DNA of 64,000 nucleotides from Nectonema munidae (lineage: Eukaryota > Nematomorpha > Nectonematoida > Nectonematidae), in the NCBI GenBank assembly GCA_030549495.1, contig JAUIRK010001055.1, positions 62,001-126,000 of the forward strand. The letters are read 5' to 3'. The translations under genes and the position numbers were made by a program. Shown here one piece after another: positions 45,871-57,724 of this stretch. Numbering within the stretch: the first letter of the stretch is position 1; each line of letters starts with the position of its first letter. The notes beneath the pieces were generated by a model that did no database searches, was not told the DNA's origin, and was given only the letters and a program-made list of their open reading frames with translations.

Positions 45871-46458
45871 TTATTGATTGACAGTGGATTCACTTGCTTT
45901 ATACATGCCCATTTCTTGTGCATTTTCGACCAAGCCGTCCCTTGAAATATCCTTTCCAACTTTTGGATACTTCAGTGTAATGATTGTTTTTGCATCTATG
46001 CCAACATCTTTCTTGAGAACGAGTAGGAGAATGACCGGAGCGATCAGACCAGAGTAGTAAAGGATTTCAAGGTAGTCAATGACGAGAACGTTGTTTTCTT
46101 GGATCCTCGAAAAGAGATCCTCATAGGTGTACAAGACCATAGCCAAAAGCGTATAGGGAAGGCGAAAGAGGATATAAGTGATGCTGATCAGCAGAAGATA
46201 TTTGATGTAGGAGAACTGAAATGTTTCAGCAAAGGAGAGGGGATGGCCGAAGAAGTGGTAGTAAAGATAGATGAATAGGCCCAGAATGAGGGTAAGGATG
46301 AAGAAGTTTTGAACGACAGCGAAGATCAGCAGATACTTCATGCTGAGCCAGTCTGCCAGGTATAGATCCTCGTTTGTGATGAAGAAGTGGAAGGAGAAGA
46401 AGATGACGGAGAAAGCAGTGTAGGTTATAGCGATGATCAAGCTCCACTTGTAAACGAT
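45871..46458 (-). CDS. Receptor 2, exon 3 (TM4-TM7, tail, stop)
   Basis: 588 nt entered after TTGTGTTTAG in phase 0 (IVYKWSLIIAITYTAFS). Encodes TM4 to TM7 and a hydrophilic tail ending SESTVNQ. The third cytoplasmic loop is short (about 20 residues). The stop TAA overlaps an AATAAA hexamer (45875-45870), and a second AATAAA lies at 45838-45833, a more usual place for the signal. Confidence 0.85.
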   Translation of the reverse strand: MVYKWSLIIAITYTAFSVIFFSFHFFITNEDLYLADWLSMKYLLIFAVVQNFFILTLILGLFIYLYYHFFGHPLSFAETFQFSYIKYLLLISITYILFRLPYTLLAMVLYTYEDLFSRIQENNVLVIDYLEILYYSGLIAPVILLLVLKKDVGIDAKTIITLKYPKVGKDISRDGLVENAQEMGMYKASESTVNQ

Positions 46459-49400
46459 CTAAACACAAGCAAACTCGCTCATTAGCCGATAACAGAGTGT
46501 TTAGCCAAAATAATCAGGAAAACACCGAAATCTTCCTAATTCGAAATGTTTTTTAACCAATTTAAAAAATGTCTTTTTCACTGTTTAGAATAAAAAATTT
46601 TTTGGGTTCAAATAGATGCAATAATCCATGAAAAACGGCGTCCTTTTACATTATATTTCGATATTCTGAATAAGAGAGTTTTGCAAATAATCCAATATTA
46701 CTCAAACATACAAATTGGAAATTGCTGACTGAATTTCAGGAACGAAACAAAAGTCTTAAAAAGAATCTTAGAGGATCCATTAATTGCAAATTATATTTAA
46801 GAATGTAAATTCCGAAAAGTTTTTCCTCTCTCTTTATTTAATTTTACTCTTTATTTAAAGATAAAAACATTCTATGTCTAACCCTTTGAGGGACAGTGCG
46901 CTACCAGAGTAACAAGAAATGAAAATAGGCCTCTTTCAAATATATAAAAGTCGATTGAAAAAATACATTTTAATGCAGATCTTCTTCTATTCTGCTTTAC
47001 ATTAGATATCTTCTGATTATTCAGGTCGTTTTAACAGGTTAATTTACTTAAAGTCATCTTTTTTTGTGGGATCAAATGGGAATTAAGATTTCTTAAAAAT
47101 ATTCTTATCACTTTTTTTTATTTACTTTTACATTTCAATTTTCTTCGCAATTGCAGATATATAAACTAAATATATGCTCACTATATTCGAAATATCCTTT
47201 CTCTGTTCAAATAGTGATTTGTTACTATTGCTTCTATGCCTTTCTCTAGATATAGATTCACAAAGATCTAGCTCAATAAAAATAGGTCAAAAAAGACTAA
47301 GGTAAAAACTTGCTAATTAAAATTTTACGAATATAATCAAATACTTTTTCAGATTTCTAAAAACTTATCGTGAAAGAGACATCATTAGTTTGGAAAAACT
47401 TCATCTTTGAAAAAACCTTTTGAGGAATTTCGCTAGAGGTAATTGACTAAACAAGAAAAAAACGCTTCAATATCACGACATAATGTTCTTGGAGAGTTCG
47501 GCGAACAGACACTTCGTCGATGGAGGATTCGTTGAATGGATAATTGGCTAAAGAGCCTTTTCGTTGAATGGTTGTTTCGTCGCGAACTATTGTTTTCGTG
47601 CATAAATGTATTGTTGAAAGTAAACAAACACTTTTTTTCCTTCTCTCTCTCTCTCTATACATATACATTGAAATTATAATCGTGAAAGAAAAAGAGGATT
47701 TTTACTTTAGCTTTTTGTAAAGAAACTTTAATATACTAAAATAAAACGCAATAAATATAATGATTACACATTTTATTTGAAGACTTTAACACTGGTTTTA
47801 GTGAATTAGTAAAGTTCATTCATTTCTAAGTGTAGCCTACAAGCAAAATTAACAAATAGTCAATCCCTCTTATATATTCCTACTTTAATAACTTTAAGCA
47901 AAAACCTCGATCGCGGTTTAACATTATAAAAAGCCTTTTAACACCCTTTCGCCGAAAAGGCTATTCGACCAAATATCCATTCGACGAATCGTCCAGCGGC
48001 GATATGTTTGTTCGATGAACTGTCCGGGGACGAAGTGTCCCGGGACAAAACGTCCTCTCACGGAACATACATATCCTATATATACTCGCGTAGCATACAA
48101 CTATTAACTACTGGAAAGAAGGAAATTGAAAAAAAAACTTTTTTTGAGTTTTCGAATAAATGAAGATGAACAAAATTTTACGGTTGAATATTCTTTCCCA
48201 AAAATACATGGATTAGAAAAGTGTCCTTAGCGTCAAAGTTACAGAGATAAAGTTGGTGTAAGGTAATCTGTGTGTCAAAAAAGAGCGCTCATAACTATAG
48301 ATATATGGGGAAATGATAATGATAATTCGCGAGATACGCAACAGTCCTTCTTAGAAGTGAAACAAACTTTTCAGGCTCTCTATCCTAAACCCCTTCGCTT
48401 GAACGCTGAAAGTAACATGTGGTAATTTCACAGCTATAGATGTCAAATAAAAGTGGTAAAATTAAGTTTTACCAATTTTATAGTTCTATTACTATTAGTA
48501 CATTTAAAGTGAAAGCTTTTAGTCAATTTTTTTGAATGAGTAAATTTTACAATAGTTTTCTGTTAGGCCAGCGATGCCAATATTTTAACAATGTGTTAAT
48601 GATATAAAGAATTTAACAAACTTTCGCTTAAGATGATTTTTCAGTCAGCTGTTTTACCTCACTGAAAGGAAATTTACTACTAAAATAGTAAATTTACCAT
48701 GGCTTAATGGTGTTTTAATTATCTAGAATAGTAATATTATGTATTGCTGTAATAACCATTTAAAGTAGTTACTGTAAGCATTTTTTGTTTTAAGTGGATA
48801 TGTTCATTTTCCAGTCCACGTTACTGTGCGCCCTGAAAGAATGCATTGTATTGAAAATTTAAACGCGTAATAAAGTTCCATTCTACTATTATATAAGCGG
48901 TATGGTCAATTCTCTACATTGGTATATACTTCAAAGAGTTAGTATAATTGCTGCTAGAGTGAGTGGTTTTGGGGCGAGAAGACTGTAAGCCCTATCGATA
49001 AACAATTTAAAAATATTGTAACTTATAATACCATTTTATTGTTCCAATGATAATGTTAATTCTAATTTTTCATTGGAGTTTAGTATTTAATATGCATTTA
49101 ATCCTTTCAGGCTGAAAGGAACATCAGTACTCCTGCATTAACCTGTTGCAAAAATAAAATCGCTGCGTTTATTGATGACTTTTTAATACAAAGCTTTTTC
49201 TTTACACTGCATATCGTTTGATTGATTAATCTGATCCTTAACGGATTTAGTTATTTAAAAATTTATTGAAAAAGATAAACACACGATACATTTTCATAAA
49301 CGAGAGGCTTGAAGGATTAATCAATCATTAAACAACTATATAGTGCTTGAATTTTTGTTTTCTAATTCCAACTATCTTTTAATTATGTCTAAAGTGTTTA

Positions 49401-51110
49401 AAAAAATAAATAAATAAATAAAGTAAAAAACACGTAAAAAACACGTGTAAAGTGCGTAATTAATACTTTATAACTTGGATAGATGTAATTTAGTGATATC
49501 TTGGTCAAGTTGATGGAGCAGCTATTTCGCAAAATCAAGAAAACTCTTACCGAGCCGTTAATCCTTTCGTAGAACTTCGGATAGAGTTCGATCGCCGAAT
49601 TCACTGACAGAACAAAGAGAATGCAGACAAAGAGAATGTTGGTGAACACAACGACTCTATTTAAGATGATCATGACGACGTAGTTGTCATCGTAGATGTG
49701 ATTTTCTGTGAACTTGAAAATGAATGTGCAAATCATGTGAACCAAGTCGCAACAAATTAACAGTGTTAACCCATTTATAATCTAAAATGAAAACACATCA
49801 ATCATAAAAATTCGCAAATTTACGTTATAAGAAATGATTTATTCAAATTATAATTACTTTCTTATGATGATGATTGAATGCATAGTAGGAGTATAATTTG
49901 AGAGAAAATAGGATCTAACTTTGATTTAAAGTTTAAAAAGTATGTTTGGGTTACTTTGTAGATGAATTTCGTTATTGGATTTGATAATCGAGAAATCAAG
50001 AAGTTAATACAAAGTAAAAGAAGTACACAAACTAAAATTTTTACTCTATTTCCAATCTTTGATAACGCATCTTGCTGCAAATGCAACTCTTAAACTTAAT
50101 TTTTAGTAATAAATATTGCTTCTATTTATTCAGCTCAAAATATTTAAACACTTTAATTTCCAAATCTGCTTTTTCATACAAAGTGAACATTGAATCTCAT
50201 CTTTTCTCACGATTTTGTTGAAATATTTAAAAAAAATTCCCGTTTTTTATAATTCATCCCAAATTTTTCAGCGTTGTGAACTATCTTTGAAAACTGTGTG
50301 AATTTTTTTTTTTTCTAATTTTTTTTTATCTGTATCGCATCCAAAAGAAAAATGATCTTCCATCATTTTGCAGATAGGGATCTATTGATCTTGAATAGAA
50401 ACCAGGAAAGCTGAATCAGTTGCTTTTCCATCTGCTGAAGCAAAATTAAGGTTTTACTGAGCTTCAAAGATATAAACACGAAGAAAACAAAATTCTACGC
50501 TTTGTATTACCATTTCTCTTTTATTTTTCCTTTCATCTTTTCTCTCTTATCGCCTCAAACTTTACCACTTCGCGTTCTCAAACTCTCAATGTTCCCTTCG
50601 TTTGAAAAGCGGAGTCGTTTGTTGACCAAAATTTACGTGTTTAAATATTTTTCGCGCAATAAAGCAAAACTTAACTTTTACTATTATTATTAGTACATTG
50701 ATTTCATTGAGTGACAGTCATAACCAAGTTTATGTTCTTTCTATTTTTTTTTGGTTTTTATGAAGACTTGGAAAAAAGTTAATTTTATATGAATGTTCCG
50801 ATCAGATTCAGAAAAAGTTAACCTCGAGATAAAATTAAGGAAAATTTGAAAAAAAACAATGAATGATCATTTTGTTCTCAACACAAAATCCCTTGACAAA
50901 AGGACGGGTTAAGAAGGGGTGTGAAAGGATACTTACTTTGTTTCGGATGTTTTTGAAGTAAGTGATGGCGAATAGGTAGAGAGCATCGAGCGTGAAAGCC
51001 AAAATGAGAACCATGTAGAAGATGACTTTGTCAATGGAGAAGTGTGGCTCAACCAACGACTCTTCCAGTTCTTCGTAGAGGCTGGAGTTAAAGAAAGCTT
51101 CTTCGTCCAT
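45871..51110 (-). CDS. Orphan class A-like seven-transmembrane receptor 2 (three exons, 330 aa)
   Basis: Spliced minus-strand gene with exons 51110-50937, 49781-49551 and 46458-45871 (58, 77 and 195 codons), every junction in phase 0. The N-terminus is acidic and extracellular-like with an N-glycosylation site at N8-S10. Seven hydrophobic segments lie near 27-52, 60-80, 93-118, 140-158, 175-198, 222-247 and 264-285. Class A traits: LTLLICCDL in TM2 with D70 where D2.50 is expected, and RLPY in TM6. The DRY position reads NSA (119-121), followed by IELYPKFYERI as in many receptors' second cytoplasmic loop. NPxxY in TM7 is replaced by APVILL. The cytoplasmic tail is about 45 residues. This is an orphan receptor that may couple to G proteins unusually. 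The ligand cannot be inferred. The gene is convergent with the SLC22-like gene. Confidence 0.82.
46878..47042. mobile_element. TTAA-family MITE copy (165 bp)
   Basis: Starts TAACCCTTTGAGGGAC, carries ACAAGAAATGAAAAT as in the reference copy read in reverse, and ends GGTCGTTTTAACAGGTTAA. It lies in intron 2 of receptor 2. Confidence 0.6.
47461..48066. mobile_element. MULE-like foldback element with repeat-built inverted ends
   Basis: The left arm (about 47461-47585) and right arm (about 47945-48066) are inverted copies of about 110 bp. They share GATTCGTCGAATGGATA-like and AGCCTTTTCG words built from degenerate units of TTCGTCGAATGGA type. The interior, about 360 bp, is AT-rich and non-coding. 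It lies in intron 2 of receptor 2. Confidence 0.68.
49098..49250. mobile_element. TTAA-family MITE copy
   Basis: Begins TTAATCCTTTCAGG, has AAAATCGCTGCGTTTATTGA and ends GATCCTTAACGGATTTAG. The same order as the copy at 53052. Confidence 0.5.
49551..49781 (-). CDS. Receptor 2, exon 2 (TM2-TM3)
   Basis: 231 nt, 77 codons, entered after TTTTCATTTTAG and left at TCG|GTAAGA. Encodes TM2 with C-C-D-L (D70), a polar loop (FTENHIYDDNY), TM3, and SVNSAIELYPKFYERINGS, the counterpart of the DRY region and second intracellular loop. GC content is clearly above the flanking intron. Confidence 0.83.
50937..51110 (-). CDS. Receptor 2, coding exon 1 (N-terminus, TM1)
   Basis: Starts at ATG 51110-51108 (MDEEAFFNSSLYEELEE). 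An in-frame GTG two codons upstream is not needed. It ends NIRNK at the strong donor AAA|GTAAGT, phase 0. A good acceptor (TTTTTACTTCTAG) lies 31 bp upstream of the ATG, so the transcript exon probably begins at 51141 and is preceded by a non-coding exon. Confidence 0.83.
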
Positions 51111-51141
51111 ATTCACAAACGCTAACTTTTACTTCTTTGAT

Positions 51142-54021
51142 CTAGAAGTAAAAACTTTCGTTTCATATTATCTCTTTTTTTTATTTATTTATTTTTATTA
51201 ATTTCCTGAAGCATTGACAACGTTTTTTGTAATTTTGGTTTTATTTGAATAAGTTACAATGAAACAAGATGAATTTTTCAATTGTGCGCCCTAGATACTT
51301 GATTTGGGGCTCAAAAGAAAGATTTGTGCTCAAGGTGGGTGCACTATATTTGTCAAGTTTGTCTTGAACTCTAAGATCTTATAGATTCCATTTTTCATTG
51401 AACCTCTTTGCTCATATTCCGAGTTAGAGTAATTCCCTGAAATAAAACTGGGCTGGACTTAAAATTGAACCAGAGTTCTTAACTTTTTTCCGAGAATATA
51501 ACCCTATACATAGTTGTGTAAATGAGCTCCTATTGTGATCGCTTAAGTTGAGTTCAAATACTACTAGGATAGAACTCCTTTCGACAGAATGCTTGAAGCC
51601 ATTTTGTACGCTTTAGTAGACCATTGTAATATTACTAAAACATTTATACTTTCAACAATTGTGGGTCCGTTTTATGTGCATGGATGCTCGCGTGTAAAAG
51701 CCAATTTATTGATAAATATGCGTTTTTATATGTTAAATTTTCTGAAATGTTAGATTAGCAGCATTACGAAAAAAGAGAAGCAAAGCTTTATTTTTATTAT
51801 ACAATGTGTGAAATATCAACACATAATAATCAGATACGATACACACCTCTTTATCAAAAGCATGTCAATTTTGAAACATAAATTCATGAAAAAAAGAAAT
51901 ACTGATTCAAGAATACCTTTTAATGCTTTCAATTTGCTATGGGCCATCATGTATGTGACTTGTGTATGACTAAAAAATAAACACTTTTCTATGCCCACTT
52001 AATTTTTTTCATGCCCCATTTTATATTTTATTCATTTTATTATATTGTAATTGTGAAAGCCAAGGGACAAGTCCCCCTTACTTTTTTGGTTGGAGGAGAG
52101 AGAGGAACAAACTTTCATTTGTCCCCTCCACTTTGTATTGTTTTTTTAATTACCATTGTAAGTTTAAACAATAATAAAAACGATGCATAGATCCCATAAC
52201 TAAGTAAAGAGAGATATCAAGACTCTAGGAATCGTACGGGGTTCTTCTTGAACTAGTAGATCTACAATTCAAAACTTAACTTATAGTTTTAAATGTTTTG
52301 CTATATGAAGCGATTACCTTTATATGTCATTACATCTGAATAAATTTTGCAATCAAGTGGTCCTATTTTATAGATTTTTTAAGCTTGGCAATAGAAGATG
52401 TCACCATATGCCTTCATTTGAGGCAAAGACTCTTCACTCTAGAATAAATTGCATAGTTTAAAATGAAGATTCAAGATATTTCCTAGAGAATACATGGAAG
52501 AAGTATGACTTGAATTAATCACGAAAAGCTTTATTAGCACAATTATCGATACATTCTCTTATTTTATATATATTAACATGGCAATTCTCAAAGTTTTTTG
52601 TTTCAAAGTATACGCAGCTTGGGAGAATTGGCGAACTTATAGTTTTTCGTGATTAATTCAAGCATGCTATTTGTCAATGCAGTTTAAAATAATAATTTCA
52701 ATTTATTATCTTCAGTTGTTATTCTTGATGAGAAGGTTGTTCAAGGTATGAGCTTTTGCGAGTGAGGCCTTAACATTCCGCCTTTCGTTACGTCATCAAA
52801 AGATTTTCTTCGTAAAGAAGTTTTCCGTTAGGCATTCAATCAGCCCTCGCTTTAAACAATGCTTTGGATAAACTTTATTTCCATCGTATTGCGAATTTAA
52901 GAGATTACAACAGAAGATCACAGACTTTGCTAACGACTCATAATAATTTCATTTTTATATTTATGACAACTTTATATGCACTTATAGAAAGCTCGCTTCC
53001 TGGCTTCTTTTTATGCTAACTGAGAGAATACTTATAAATCATGATAACTTTTTAAACCGTTAAAGGCCAGAGTCGACTATAGTCGACTTTACAAAAATAA
53101 AATCGTCTGCGTTTATCAAAGCTCTTTAATACAAATCTTCTGCTTTACATTAGATATCGTCTGATTATTCTGGTCGTTAACGGGATAAAGGGGGTATCGA
53201 AGTTTCAAATAAAGTTCTTCTTCTTCCTTAGATTTACATGTGTGTAGCGTGCACGATGTATGCTATCAAATTTGATAACCTGATGTAATGCAAAATTTTT
53301 AAATAACACTTTTTGGCACTATTGTTTTCTATAATATACAGATTATTATGTGAAAGTTTTTGCAAATAGAATAACTACATATGGTTGCCAACATATGGCA
53401 GGCAAACATCGTTAAAAAGATAAGCTCAAAGATCAAATCCAACTGCCTAATAGTAAAAAAAGTTACGAAAATATGACATAAATTTTTATACAATTATAGC
53501 AGAGGCCTGAATTAAGGTACTAAGTATGCACTGAAAATGAAATAAGAATAGAGATTTCATAAAAAAAAATAACAGAGATTTATTATAGCTTCTCAAAATG
53601 TAGTTTTAGAAAAGGAAGAGCTTTGCTATGAGTGCCCCAGCCCATTCATAGCAGGGAGCATAACAAAAATGTTTAACTTGAATGCCAGGATTTTGTCATA
53701 GGATATTTCTCATGCACTGAACTAGAGTTCTTTGGAACGGAAACGAAAGATTTTAAGTAGATGTATCGTTTGTAGTTAATTAAGTGATTTTACATTAACA
53801 TTCTATGATCATTGCACGATATTATTATTATTCATACACCAACAAAAGCCGTGGTAACTCAAAGCAGTAGGCGTTAGGAAGACTTAAAATCGTTAAACTA
53901 CTGCTTAAATCGGTAGAATTGGGATATGTAGAGTATCTCTTGCTATCTTATCTCAAAAAAGGAAAATTTGGTGGAAAAAGAGATGCTTGATTAAATGTGC
54001 TTTCTCAATCATGTGAAAAAA
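51142..54021. other. Probable 5' intron of receptor 2
   Basis: No coding segment recognised. It contains a TTAA-family MITE copy and otherwise AT-rich sequence. Confidence 0.4.
53052..53188. mobile_element. TTAA-family MITE copy with 18-bp palindrome
   Basis: Begins TTAAACCGTTAAAGGCCAG. The perfect palindrome AGTCGACTATAGTCGACT lies at 53071-53088, then AAATCGTCTGCGTTTATC and ATCGTCTGATTATTCTGGTC, ending near GTTAACGGGATAA. Confidence 0.65.
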
Positions 54022-54027
54022 ACTTAC

Positions 54028-54260
54028 AGAAATTTGCTTTGAGGGCAGAAAAGTACCGGAGGACAGCGCGCTTCTGCTTTAAACGAACACGAGTGGTTGG
54101 GAGAAGCTGGAAGCGTGCATGAGAAAGTCGTGGGTGAGTGCTATTTGGTTGGATGTTTTGAATTGGCGTTAACCCTTTTTTCTCAATGCTAAACTGAGTG
54201 TGATGGTGCGGGCTTAGTCTTCTTGTGATGAGTTATGCGATTGTCGTGGTTGAGAGGATG
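54028..54260 (-). promoter_or_regulatory. Possible non-coding first exon and promoter area of receptor 2
   Basis: An island clearly richer in GC than its surroundings. On the minus strand it ends in a consensus donor, TTTCT|GTAAGT, with intron bases 54027-54022. The only good acceptor downstream that leads into a coding exon on that strand is the one at 51141, just before the receptor 2 ATG. No long open frame fits the island, so a 5' UTR exon is the simplest reading. The left limit (transcription start) is not defined. Inference only. Confidence 0.4.
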
Positions 54261-54329
54261 ATGATGATGATTTCATCTTAAATAGTGCTTAACCGTTAGA
54301 GCATCGTCACAGCATTATCTCTGCTTCTT

Positions 54330-57000
54330 AAACACTAATTGTGTGTAATTCTCCTTTTTTCCTGGTTTAAAGCCTTTTCTACTTATGCTGGTTGCTAACA
54401 TATGGAAACTTTTGCTTTTAAGTGCTTCTCATTATGCTTATGGGTAAAGACAGTGAAGTGAAAGTATATGTGGAAAACCTTGACAAGGAATGCTTGATTG
54501 CGTTTTCCAAGGTAGAAACTGTGTGAAAGCAGTTCCTCTCGTAAACATGCGCGCACACACGCACACACAAACAAACACATTGTACTATGATTGTGGTGCG
54601 GAATGTTTTTATTGAAGCATTTTGTTCGTATTTGAAAAACATGGCAAGAGGATGGAAGATGATTTAGGTTCAGTGAATTGAAGAAAGAACAAAATATTTT
54701 CATACTTTGTAAAAATAATAATCCTTGAAGACTCTGAAATTAAAGTTTTTGTCTGCCTAATAATGGATTCTTCTTCTATTACACTTGCCTACATTTTGTA
54801 GATTTTCTGCAAATTCAAAAACAAACAATTATTTTAGAACTAAAACTTTTACATTTTTTTCGAGGGGTAGAATATACTGTAACAGCAAGAAATATTCGCG
54901 GGCAATTTAATTATGATTTGTTTTCGCCCTAATTATAAATTCATTTTCCTAGGATAATTTCTGGCAAGTTCAGTAGCCATTTCCATTCTTTAAATTTAAG
55001 CAAGACATAAGATATAAATACAAATAAGCATAAAAGCCAATTATCTATTTTGAAAAAAACTAATAACTTTGCTTGGGGGGGGGGGGGGGGGGGGGGGGTA
55101 ATTACCCAATTTGCCACCTCAGGATCCGTCCCTGTATTGGATCGCTTTTAAGCCTTTTAAAAATGTGAGCTCTAAGACCCAGAAAGTTGGATAATATATC
55201 TATAGCGAAAGAACAGGTAGCTCATTTTACTTTCATTGTTTCTCTGTGATGATATATTTCCGCAATTAAACAGTTTTTTATTTAAAAATAAATGTCATAC
55301 CTGAAGAAATGGAACATGCAAAAGTAATTTAAAATTCAACACGTATTCTGAATTTTTGGGCCTCTGTGACAGTAATAGCTTCCACCCTTTGAGAATGGAA
55401 GGAACATACCAAGAAATTTAATACAGCAATTAGGAATTGCTTGAGCACTTTATGCAAATTGAGGAAAAAATTTGAATACTTGAAATCAGTAAGATGTGGA
55501 CAAGTGATGTTTGCCCTCCTCGAAGCTTCTTCATGCTCAAAACAAAAAGAGGTGTGTAAAGAAAAAAAATATAGGAGAGAATGGAACATTTTACTCGCGC
55601 CCCTCTCCCTTTACTTACACTCCTATTTTTGTCTTGTGTCAGAAGAAGCTTTTAGGACAATCACTCTACAACTTACAAATTTTATCAATAAATGTTTTTT
55701 TTATCATTTCTCTATTTATCCTGTTTAATATAAATTATTTTATTTAGTCCTCCTTATACAGGACGAGTATTTTGAAATTAATCGCGCGCTTTCTTTTTCA
55801 ATAGCATTTTATATGACATACAATTTTTAGTTTTATTTTGCCTTTTTGCAATTCTATTTTGTCTTTTTGCAATTCTGTTTCCTTCAACTTTTTTAAATTT
55901 TAGTCTTTCATTTGTTATATTTATATAACTTCGACATGAACTGTTTTTAATATTTTGAGTATTTACACGATGAAATTTTTTTTAAAAATACTATGTAAAA
56001 ATTTATAATTTGGTATTTGAGAACATTAATCAAGGAAATAAGAATAAAAATAGTATAAATAAATAAGAGAATTATAGAAGATATGGTTTTCTGCATAAAA
56101 TAAAGAAAATTTGATCGTGTAAATAGTCAAGATATAAAAAAATTTTAAAAATAAAAATATTTAACAAAAACTTTTTTTTATTTTGAGATATTTTCCTCAG
56201 CGAACTTTTCCAAATGTGCGCCAATAAGTAAAATATGTTTGGAGCGACTATTCTAGATCAAAATTGACGCCTATACGATGGGTGATGCACAAAAAATTTT
56301 TTATATATTAAAATTTTACACCATTTTGTATATATACTCATGTAATTATTTTTAAATATGATCTACAATGCAGCTCTGAAAAAGGTTTTAGCAATTTGCT
56401 TACCCTTATTAGACTTTATTTTAATCCAATGCTTATAAACGTATTCCCGCTTATAAAATCTCGGAAATTTTTCATTCATCGTTAACTCATAGTTGGCATT
56501 TAATTTATAATGCGCATTGATAAATCAAAAGCTAAAACATTTATTTATCATTAATGCTATAATGTGATTAGAATGTATAATGTATATGGAGAATTGCTTT
56601 ATTCTAGTTTACCTATTATGTAATATATAATAATCTATTACGCACACACACACATGGTATTATAAGCTTCTAATATTCTCCTCAGAAAGCATGATATCGA
56701 CATATATATATATATATATTAGTTGGATATATTAGTTGTATGGTTTAACAGGTAACAATGTTACGATTTAATGCTCTATCACTTTCACACTTCTTGTGTT
56801 TTCCTTTTTACCTGCAATAAGCGCGTAGAAAAGTGGGTAATGCCGATTGCTATTTACACACACACACACTCCCACACATATTATGTGCATTGTGGAATTC
56901 ATATAGAAGTATATATAATTTAGTAAAATTTATTTTAATGCCATTTTTCTTAGACCAAGTCGTATCGCTTTATGAAACTTCGCTTTGGTTGTGCTTTTCT
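54330..57000. other. Intergenic DNA with simple repeats
   Basis: No gene recognised. It holds a poly-G run, short CA and TA dinucleotide runs (56640-56720) and a partial TTAA-family copy near 55745-55835. Open stretches here are not supported by any family match. Confidence 0.5.
55075..55098. repeat. 24-bp poly-G run
   Basis: An uninterrupted G homopolymer in AT-rich surroundings, followed by TAATTACCCAATTTGCC. Confidence 0.9.
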
Positions 57001-57001
57001 G

Positions 57002-57112
57002 TTAACGCCTTACTACAATATCTAAGACTATTTTCACTGCTTTCAATGCAATTTTATTTTATTTGAAGAAGTCGAAATTCGTTTCTTTTGACACTGGTCC
57101 TTTAAGAGTTAA
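57002..57112. mobile_element. TTAA-family MITE copy, reverse orientation
   Basis: Ends ACACTGGTCCTTTAAGAGTTAA, the inverse of the family's TTAACCCTTTGAGGACCAGTGT start. The left end at GTTAACGCC is less certain. Confidence 0.5.
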
Positions 57113-57330
57113 ATCAGAAAATTATCATAGTTTGGAGCAGGTCCGTCGATAAGAGGACGGGAAGGAAATGGAGGCCCCTTTAAAAAAAACCTCTTTAAAA
57201 TGTGTTTTGCCACCCCCCTCCCCCCCTGACCTTGCAGTCTTGCGATGGGGTTGGTTTGAAGAGATGCAATACTCTTAACCTATCAAAAGACTAAAAGTCA
57301 AAGTGTGAAGATGGCAAAAGTTTGTTTCAC

Positions 57331-57468
57331 TTAACCCTTTCGGGACCAATGTATCATATATGATACACAAACAATGTTACCTTCGTCTGCTTTTTCAAAT
57401 AGTTTTGTATATGAATCTTCTGCTTTTTAATAAATATCGTCTGATTTTTCTGGTAATGAAAGGGTTAA
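57331..57468. mobile_element. TTAA-family MITE copy with 18-bp palindrome
   Basis: Flanked by TTAA on both sides, with ends CCCTTTCGGGACCA and the inverse of CCCTTTCATTACCAG. The perfect palindrome TGTATCATATATGATACA is at 57350-57367. Internal CTTCGTCTGCTTTTTCAA and ATCGTCTGATTTTTCTGG. Confidence 0.7.
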
Positions 57469-57589
57469 TTTGCACAATCATTTCCTACTTTTTGCAAATT
57501 AATTTGATTTATTCAAAGAAATAAATATTCCAAACTTTTTAAACCAAATTTAAATTTACGTACAAATTTTGTCATTTAGTGCGTTGATA

Positions 57590-57719
57590 AGTTGACCGTT
57601 TTGGAATTAAAATATTAAAAACTAATCGTCTGCTTTTTCTTAATAGAAATTAATGGATTTAAATCAGGCAATTTTAATTTCTTGAAACACCCACCCCACG
57701 CTCTTCCTCAAAGTGTTAA
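57590..57719. mobile_element. Degenerate TTAA-family MITE copy, reverse orientation
   Basis: Ends CCTCAAAGTGTTAA with AATCGTCTGCTTTTTCTTAA inside. The left limit near GACCG is approximate. Confidence 0.45.
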
Positions 57720-57724
57720 AAGTA

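Noticed and set aside
54395-54703. 102-codon minus-strand frame with a cysteine-rich stretch
   Set aside because: The cysteines come from a CA/GT dinucleotide run. No domain is present.
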